Below, in pieces: positions 8,049 to 13,254 of a DNA stretch of 13,254 nt. The notes under the pieces were generated by a model. That model was given only the letters and a program-made list of their open reading frames with translations, did no database searches and had not been told where the DNA came from. The first letter of the stretch is position 1, and each line of letters starts with the position of its first letter. The position numbers and the translations under genes were made by a program. Origin of the DNA: GCA-003244245 sp964250265 (GTDB lineage: Bacteria; Actinomycetota; Actinomycetes; Mycobacteriales; Pseudonocardiaceae); NCBI GenBank assembly GCA_964250265.1, contig CAXUFG010000147.1, positions 1 through 13,254 on the forward strand. The letters run 5' to 3'.

Positions 8049-8204
8049 CTACGCCGCTGCCACCTGCGCGACGACCTCCAGGTAGTCGGAGCCGAAGACG
8101 AGGGCGCCGTCGTCTTCGCGGTTGTGTCGCTGCACCAGGGCCTCGAAATCCGTTGCCAGCTCGTCGCAACGCGGGCACAGGGCTTCTCGACGGTAAACAG
8201 CGTG
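8049..8204 (-). CDS. short Cys-containing reading frame upstream of the methyltransferase, start not found
   Basis: The frame ends at TAG (complement of 8049-8051), five bases before the methyltransferase ATG. It encodes about 50 residues with strongly coding-like codons, including REALCPRCDELATDFEALVQ and a tail DGALVFGSDYLEVVAQVAAA. The CPRC pair could bind metal. No ATG or GTG begins the frame downstream of the divergent dehydratase start; further upstream the frame runs antisense to that gene. It may be the 3' piece of a truncated gene, a small gene with a non-standard start, or one disrupted by an indel. I do not recognise the family. Confidence 0.35.
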   Translation of the reverse strand, partial: HAVYRREALCPRCDELATDFEALVQRHNREDDGALVFGSDYLEVVAQVAAA

Positions 8205-8226
8205 GTCGATGTGGGAGGCCTCAGAA

Positions 8227-9982
8227 GTGAAGGCGCCGGAGCGTGCGCGGTGGTATCGGCACGTTGATGCGGCGCTGCTGCGGGCCAGTGTGCATACCAG
8301 CGAGGTGGTTCCCCGGTCGTGGCCTGAATTGAACGTTGATACCGAGAGTGAGCAATGGTGCGCCTGGCTCGCGCAGGTCTGGGCGCAACCGCCGGTCGCG
8401 GAGGCTGTGGCGGTGGCCAGCCCGGTGCTGGCAGACCGCGTCGAGGCGGTGTGCGAAGGGCTGCGGCCCCGGTGCTGGTCAGGTGCGGCGCATGGTGATA
8501 TCGCTGGCCCGGTACCTGGTGCGGATGCGCGGTAGGGCCACCCCCTTCGGGGCGTTCGCCGGTGTGGCTGCGCTGCGTTTCGGCCCGCGGGTATCGGCGC
8601 GGTGGACTGATGCCCACCAGGCGCGGACCCGGGCCGACGCGGTGTGGCTGGCCGCGGTGATCGCCTCGCTGGAATCATGTCCTGCTCTGCGGCGCCGGCT
8701 GCCGGTCACGGTCAACGATCTGGTGGTGGTGCGCGGTGAGCGGCTGGTGGTGCCCTGGCAGCCGGGCGCCGGCGACCCCGACGGTGGCAGGTCGGTTGAG
8801 GTGTCGGTGCGGTACAACCCACCCGTCCAGACGCTCATGCAGGCGGCCCGGTCACCCATCCAAGTCGGTGACCTGATCGACAAGGTGGCCGCCGAGTTCC
8901 CCGCCGCTGCAGTCTCGGCGATTGATGCCATGGTGGCGGAGCTGGTGGCGCGTGGCGTCCTGATCACCAGCCTGCGTCCGCCCTCCACCAGCACCGATGG
9001 GCTCGCCCACGTCCTGCATCAGCTGCAGGAGGTGGACGCGGCCGCCCTGCGGGAAGCGGCGGGGCTGGTCGGGGAACTGCGCGCGATCCACGCGCAGTTG
9101 CAGGCGGCCGACAGGGGCGATGAGCTGGGTCGAGGGACAGGCCAGGCGGGCGACGGCCGCGCGGATGCGGGCGCTGTCGACCGCTGCCGAGCAGCCGCTG
9201 ATGGTGGATCTGCGGCTCGGTGCCACGATGGTGTTGCCCCCGCTGGTGGCTACCGAAGCCGAATCTGCGGCGGGGGCGTTGCTGAGACTGACCCCGCATC
9301 CGACCGGGAATCCGGCGTGGCGCGAGTACCACGGCAGGTTTTTGTCCCGGTATGGGTCCGGCGCGGTGGTTCCACTCGGGCAGCTCGTTGATCCCACCGC
9401 CGGACTCGGGTTCCCCCGCCACTACAGCGAGCAGCCGGGGCGGGGGGGCCGGGCCGCGTTGTTGTGGGGGGGCGACCAACGCCGGCGGGGGCGGGCCCCG
9501 CGGGCGGCGCTGGACGGTGAGCGGGAAATCGTGCTCGATGACGACGTTATCGACGCCCTAGCGGGGGGGACGCGGTGCGGCCTGTGCCGCATGTCGACTT
9601 GTGCGTCGAGATCCGCGCGCCCACGACGACAGCGCTGGCCCAGGGCGCGTTCCTGCTGGCGGTGACCGGGATCGGCCGTACCGCGATCGCCACGACCGGC
9701 CGGTTCCTCGACGTCGTGTCCGATGCCGATCGGCAGCGGATGGTCACCTGCTACGGCCTGCTGCCGGTCGGGGTAGCCGGCGCGTTGCCCGCGCAGTTGT
9801 CGTTCCCGCCGAACCCTCCGCGGGTGGGCAACGTCGTCCGCGCGCCGCTGATGCTGCCTCAGGTGATCTGTCTGGCAGAGCACCGCGACGGCGTGCGGGG
9901 CCGGATCCCGGTGCAGGACCTCTCGGTCACCGCCGACCATGACCGGCTATATGCAATTGGTGACCAGATTCAGCGCGCCTAG
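8227..9982 (+). pseudogene. lantibiotic dehydratase (LanB-type), frameshifted and 3'-truncated
   Basis: This encodes the N-terminal glutamylation part of a class I lanthipeptide dehydratase, which modifies Ser/Thr of a precursor peptide. It begins at GTG 8227 with GGGAGG at 8213-8218. The conserved pieces are WYRHVDAALLRAS, RYLVRMRGRATPFGAFAGVA, RLTPHPTGNPAWREYHGRFL, GLGFPRHY, and ALDGEREIVLDDDVIDAL. Three single-base frame changes interrupt it: an extra base near 8473 (after CCCCGG), an extra G in GGGG at 9114-9117, and a missing G in the seven-G run at 9563-9569. Restoring these gives one continuous frame ending LSVTADHDRLYAI. The family character stops at about 9952, where a Tn3 transposase remnant begins on the other strand. 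The end of the N-domain and the whole elimination (SpaB_C) domain are missing. No LanC, precursor peptide or transporter is visible nearby. Confidence 0.88.
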
Positions 9983-10642
9983 TTGATCTTCCATTCCGGC
10001 GTGATAGGCCTCCCTGAGCTCGCCTTTGCGACCGTGGAAAACGTGTTTGGTCAAGCCGTGGCGCTCTTCTTGCAGGTTGCGCATCCGTTTGATGCCTCGC
10101 CGGTACGGTTCCCGGTCCACGTAGGTCAAGACGTGAAGGGTTTTGAAGATTCTGCCGAAGTGGGCCAGTGCGTCGCCGAGCTGGGTGGGTTTGCCCCCGC
10201 GCTGGAGCATGCGCATCGCGTCCGAGGCGCTGATCTGGCCGTTGTGCACTGAGGCGACCACCCGCACGATGTCGGGCCAGTGCCGTTTGACCCGCGACAG
10301 GTCGATCTTGCCCCGCGCTGCCTGGTCCAGCGGCCCGTAATCGGCACTCGGGTTGATCCGCCACAGCTTCTGATCGGGCAGATCGGCAAGCTCGGGCCGG
10401 TAGTCGACGCCCAGGAGTTTCAGCAGCCCAAACACCATGTCGCTATAAGAACCGGTGTCGGAAATGAACCCCTCCGGTCGGACCCCGCCGTCACGGCGGT
10501 ACATCAGATCGACCGAGAACAGCGAGTCGCGGGGTGTGCCAGCCAGCACCAGCCCAGCCAGCCCCAACCCCTGATCGTTTACTGGCGCACGGTACTTATT
10601 CCAACCGTGCACTATTGGCAGTGGGTTCGGGCCGGATGCCGC
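9947..10642 (-). mobile_element. Tn3-family transposase fragment (C-terminal DDE region)
   Basis: About 230 residues match the late part of the large Tn3-family transposase: HGWNKYRAP, GLAGLVLAGTPRDSLFSVDL, SDTGSYSDMVFGLLKLLG, LADLPDQKLWRI, DYGPLDQAARGKIDL, FHGRKGELREAYHAGMEDQ, then LGALNLVTNCI. The intact protein is about 1000 residues, so most of the N-terminus is missing, and the C-terminus stops before the usual VLWNT-like continuation, at a TAG created by the junction with the dehydratase gene. No 38-bp terminal inverted repeats, resolvase or res site were seen. The fragment starts directly after the stop of the hydrolase gene at 10643. It cannot be active by itself; it marks past transposition or recombination here. 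Confidence 0.9.
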
Positions 10643-11413
10643 TCACGCCGTGACGGCCGGCGCCCCGATGGTCTCGTCGAGCAGGTCGAGCACCGCCCGC
10701 CACGCGCGCGCGGTGTGCGCCGGGTGGTAACCCACGCCGGGAACCGTGGCCTGGATGTGGGTAGTCCCGCCGGTGAGGGAGCCGTCGGGATTCGTCGGCG
10801 GGGCCCAGAAGGCGTGCTTGGCCCCGCCGTAGACGTGTACGCGCCAGTCAACCCCGGCGTCTTGTAGCGCGCGGGTGAACGCCAGGACCTGGTCGGGGGT
10901 GCAGAGCGGGTCTTCGGAGCCGGTGCAGACGAGGAACGTGCCGGTGACGGCGGCCCAGTCCTTCGGGTCGGCAGTCGGCAGGCCGGGATGGACTACGGCG
11001 ACGGAACGGAACGGCACCCCGGCGCTAGCGAGCTCCAGCACGATGCTGCCGCCCGCGCCATAGCCGAGGGCGGCGAGCCGGTCGGGGTCGACACCGGGCA
11101 CCGCGAGCAGGACGTCGAGCGCGGCGCGACCTATGGCCCGCATCCGGTCGGGATCGGCGATCAGCGGCAGGACCCGGGCCAGCATCGCCTCCGGGTCCCC
11201 GGAGAACCACTGACCGCCGTGGTAGTCCATCGCCAGGGCCGCGTAGCCGCGTTCGGCGAGGTGGTCGGCGCGGCGGCGCTGCAAGTCGTTGAGACCGATG
11301 CCGTCGTGCCCGATCAGCACCGCCGGCCAAGGCTCCTCGCCGTCCGGCCGCGCCAGGTGGCCGACCATCGTCAGACCATCAGCATCGTAGGTGACCTCGC
11401 TCGTTGCGATCAT
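10643..11413 (-). CDS. dienelactone-hydrolase-family protein with Gly at the nucleophile position
   Basis: This is a 256-residue alpha/beta-hydrolase of the dienelactone hydrolase family. It shows PAVLIGHDGIGLNDLQRR, YAALAMDYHGG, LAALGYGAGGSIVLELA, GSEDPLCTPDQV and VYGGAKHAF. Asp168 and His200 occupy the usual triad positions (D171 and H202 in the classic enzyme), but Gly119 (GGC) stands where Cys123 or Ser is expected in G-Y-C-x-G-G. One base change (TGC or AGC to GGC) would account for it. As written, the enzyme should not hydrolyse esters by the usual route. The ATG at 11413 gives the family N-terminus MIATSEVTYDADGLTMVGHL; an in-frame GTG lies nine bases upstream. No clear ribosome site is seen. 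The same open frame continues upstream through a Cys-rich segment, so the gene may have lost its own promoter. It could be a pseudoenzyme, decaying, or a sequencing error at one base. Confidence 0.85.
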   Translation of the reverse strand: MIATSEVTYDADGLTMVGHLARPDGEEPWPAVLIGHDGIGLNDLQRRRADHLAERGYAALAMDYHGGQWFSGDPEAMLARVLPLIADPDRMRAIGRAALDVLLAVPGVDPDRLAALGYGAGGSIVLELASAGVPFRSVAVVHPGLPTADPKDWAAVTGTFLVCTGSEDPLCTPDQVLAFTRALQDAGVDWRVHVYGGAKHAFWAPPTNPDGSLTGGTTHIQATVPGVGYHPAHTARAWRAVLDLLDETIGAPAVTA

Positions 11414-11422
11414 CCCGTGCAC

Positions 11423-11938
11423 AGTAGTGAGCGTGCGTCGCCCCTGGGTCGACGTTCGCTCTCGGCCGAGCAGCGTTGCCTCCGATGTCGACGTCCGGTT
11501 GGTGACCAGCAGGTACAGCCCAGCAGATCCTCGGCAGGCCACAGGTCCGATAACCCGCTGGCAGTGGGCGCACGTGCTGGGGGTGTCGAGCAGCGTGTTG
11601 TGGCAGGTGGCGCAGAGCGGGCCGATCGGCCAGCGGGTGTGGATCCGTTTCGGTTGGCCGCAGCGACAACAGCTTTCGGTGCCCTTGGGCTGGCAAGACG
11701 GGCAGAACCAGCGCCGGTCGGGGCCGTATCGGCGACATGGTCGGATCTCGGCGCAGCCTGCGCAGACCTTGTCCAGGCTGAGGCGGCAGAACCGGCACAG
11801 CTCCAATCCGGCGCCATCGCCGTCGACCTGGCTGGTCAGGAGCCGGATGCGACCGCAGCGGTCGCAGCGACGTCGGGGCCGTGGCGAGCGGTAGCAGTCT
11901 TTGCAGATCGTTTCCTCAGGTCCGTTGATCTTGGCTGG
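11423..11938 (-). pseudogene. Cys-rich zinc-ribbon-array fragment joined in frame to the hydrolase
   Basis: The minus-strand frame, open from just after TGA (complement of 11939-11941), encodes eight CxxC knuckles in about 110 residues: ICKDC, RCDRC, LCRFC, VCAGC, FCPSC, CCRC, LCATC and TCAHC. It is separated by Arg/Pro-rich spacers, as in tandem zinc ribbons. The array ends near VIGPVACRG and then turns into featureless sequence that runs into the hydrolase ATG at 11413 without a stop. No convincing start exists; a TTG at 11806 falls in the middle of the array. It therefore looks like an internal piece of a larger protein cut at both ends. Such arrays occur in some actinobacterial recombination or DNA-binding proteins, but I cannot assign a family. 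Confidence 0.6.
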
Positions 11939-11941
11939 TCA

Positions 11942-12653
11942 CGGGCCTCACCTGCCAGCGGGCGCAGCGCGTCCCACAACGACCGGACCCAGGCCCGGTC
12001 GGCGGCCAGCGGTTGGGCGTCCGGGCTGACCGCGGCGATGCTCACGGCGTACTGCGGCCGACGTGGGCACCCGTACGCGGTGTCCTCGTCGCGTACCCGG
12101 CAGTACGCCCCGTCCAGCCTGACGATGCCCGCGAACGACATCGGCGACGTCTTATCCACTGCCCGGTCGACGAGCACAGCGATGGCGTCGTCGGTGAGCT
12201 CGTCGAGGTAGAGCGCCTTCTCGTAGGCGCGGATGCCCACGGCGCGCTGTCGTCGAGCACCTGTTGCAGTCCGGCGTACGGGATCGGTGTGACGAACTCG
12301 AACAGTGGCGGGCAGGCCGCGCGGATCGGGGCGATCGCCCGCGCGTGCTCCTCGGCGGTGCCGAACCCGGCGACGACGAGCGCGTGCCCCGGAGCGAAGT
12401 GGTACTGCTCCGGGACGAAGGGGGCGGCCGGCGCGTTGAGCGCGACGGCGATGAGCGTCCCGGTGGTATCCGGCAGCGCCGGGATCGCATCCCGAGCAGT
12501 GCGCAGTGCCTCGGTTCCCTGATCCAGTCCCCAGAAGAGCAGCGCGAGGTGCACCTCGGGCCCCACCGGGTGCAGCCGGAATTCGAAGGACGTGACGACG
12601 CCGAAGTTGCCCCCGCCCCCGCGCAGCGCCCAGAACAGGTCCGGGTGTGAGTT
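11942..12653 (-). pseudogene. berberine-bridge-type FAD oxidase remnant, truncated at both ends and frameshifted
   Basis: Reading from 12653 leftwards, the remnant starts at SHPDLFWALRGGGGNFGVVT and continues through FRLHPVGPEVHLALLFWGLD, AAPFVPEQYHFAPGHALVVAG and PYAGLQQVLDDSAPW. Near 12236 the frame changes: a GGG run (12236-12238) is one base short, and the protein resumes as GIRAYEKALYLDELTDDAIA, then MSFAGIVRLDGAYCRV and WVRSLWDALRPLAG. The FAD-attachment half (VRGGGH region) and the final YVNF/DPDNLF part are both missing. It is a paralogue of the oxidase half of the protein at 4825-7173, with clear differences, so it is not a recent duplicate. It abuts the zinc-ribbon fragment at about 11940 and the MFS remnant at about 12653. 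Confidence 0.88.
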
Positions 12654-13140
12654 GGCCGGTCTCCCGGTTCTGATAACCGGATTCATCACCGCGTCGTTCG
12701 CGATCAGTCTGGTGACTGCGCTGACCACCGACCTGATCATCGGGTCGGCCTCTCCGGAACGGGCCGGTGCCGCGTCGGGGGTCTCGGAGACCAGTGCCGA
12801 GCTCGGTATCGCGCTGGGCATCGCGGTGCTGGGCAGCATAGGCACTGCCGTCTACCGCAGCCAGGTGGCCGGCACCGTCCTGGCCGGCGTCCCGCCCGAG
12901 GCGGCCCAGGCCGCCCGGGAAACCCTGGGTGGCGCGGTGGCCGCGGCCAACCAGCTACCGCACGAACGTGGCGTCGAGGTGCTCGACACCGCCCGCGAGG
13001 CATTCACCAACGGGCTGCAGCTCAACGCCGGGCTCAGCGCTCTGGCCGTGACCGGTCTGGCGATCCTGTCTGCGACCCTGCTGCGCCGCGCGCCCGCGCG
13101 CCCCGCTTCCGGCGGCCCCCTGGACCAGGAACCCACATGA
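12654..13140 (+). pseudogene. C-terminal fragment of an MFS drug-exporter (14-TM, EmrB/QacA/SmvA type)
   Basis: About 160 residues of a membrane exporter end at TGA 13138-13140. They begin with a hydrophobic helix (PVLITGFITASFAISLVTAL), then TDLIIGSASPERAGAASGVS and ETSAELGIALGIAVLGSIGT, an external loop rich in Ala/Glu (VPPEAAQAARETLGG to AREAFTNGLQLNAGL), and a last helix SALAVTGLAILSATLL with an Arg/Pro-rich tail. This is the usual end of DHA2-family proton-driven drug exporters of roughly 500 residues. The first two thirds are missing. An upstream in-frame ATG at 12592 is antisense to the oxidase remnant and gives no MFS sequence, so I do not treat it as a start. It was probably once the exporter partner of the divergent oxidase. 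Confidence 0.88.
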
Positions 13141-13171
13141 CCTCGGTACCAAGCCGGGAATCCCGCTAACA

Positions 13172-13254
13172 ATGACACCCTTGGAGGCAATGCCACTAAT
13201 ACGGCAGCCGCACGTTGTGATGTTTGAGGCGTTGTCGCTGGTAGTGGCTTTGTT
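13172..13254 (+). other. possible start of a gene running off the right edge
   Basis: An open frame from ATG 13172 (or ATG 13190) continues to the window edge (MTPLEAMPLIRQPHVVMFEA and on). A GGAGG at 13183-13187 is too close to 13190 and inside the frame from 13172, so neither start is well supported. Base composition here is less GC-rich than the upstream MFS remnant. I do not recognise the peptide; it may be non-coding. Confidence 0.15.

Noticed and set aside
8045..8617. Upstream extension of the methyltransferase frame
   Set aside because: The extra N-terminal residues are low-complexity Pro/Arg/Thr sequence antisense to the dehydratase; the family N-terminus begins at the ATG at 8044.
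12592..12653. In-frame upstream start for the MFS fragment
   Set aside because: The residues it adds are antisense to the oxidase remnant and do not resemble an exporter N-terminus; the apparent gene is a junction artefact.
13153..13165. Small dyad CGGGA-A-TCCCG after the MFS stop as a terminator
   Set aside because: A one-base loop cannot form, the stem is only five bases, and no T-run follows.
1..13254. tRNA, rRNA or CRISPR array
   Set aside because: Reading both strands showed no regularly spaced repeats and no recognisable tRNA or rRNA signature; a dedicated scan was not possible.

Overview
The window is strongly GC-rich with G/C-dominated third codon positions, GTG as well as ATG starts and purine-rich ribosome sites. 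Together with the protein families present (LuxR-type regulators with TPR-like bodies, berberine-bridge-type flavin oxidases, a LanB dehydratase, an actinobacterial-style Tn3 transposase) this points to an actinomycete accessory region. I cannot name a genus from the sequence.

Region 1 (about 1-7265) is a group of intact redox genes. It holds a class A FAD-dependent oxidoreductase on the minus strand (229-1452), a divergent two-Rossmann flavoprotein monooxygenase (1667-2947), a LuxR-family regulator (3059-4699) and, behind a strong hairpin (4766-4793), a 782-residue fusion of an alpha/beta-hydrolase fold to a berberine-bridge-type FAD oxidase (4825-7173). The regulator probably controls the fusion gene, and perhaps the flavoenzymes, but this is inferred only from adjacency. 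The hydrolase half of the fusion has lost the nucleophile and the catalytic histidine, so it looks like a pseudoenzyme domain. A small possible gene remnant lies just after it.

Region 2 (7223-9982) holds a class I SAM-dependent methyltransferase (minus), a short Cys-containing reading frame just upstream of it with no visible start, and, divergently, a lantibiotic (LanB-type) dehydratase gene. The dehydratase gene has a good start but carries three single-base frame changes and is cut off at its 3' end. No precursor peptide, cyclase or transporter for a lanthipeptide is visible.

Region 3 (about 9950-13254) is a mosaic of broken genes. It contains a Tn3-family transposase fragment (minus), a dienelactone-hydrolase-family gene whose nucleophile codon reads Gly (minus), a Cys-rich zinc-ribbon fragment in the same open frame upstream of it, a frameshifted and doubly truncated second berberine-bridge-type oxidase (minus), and the C-terminal part of a 14-TM-type MFS exporter (plus). 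The oxidase and MFS remnants meet head to head at about 12653, which is most simply explained by one deletion that removed the 5' halves of two divergent genes. Most of the frame changes lie in short G runs, so some may be sequencing errors rather than real decay; the truncations cannot be explained that way.
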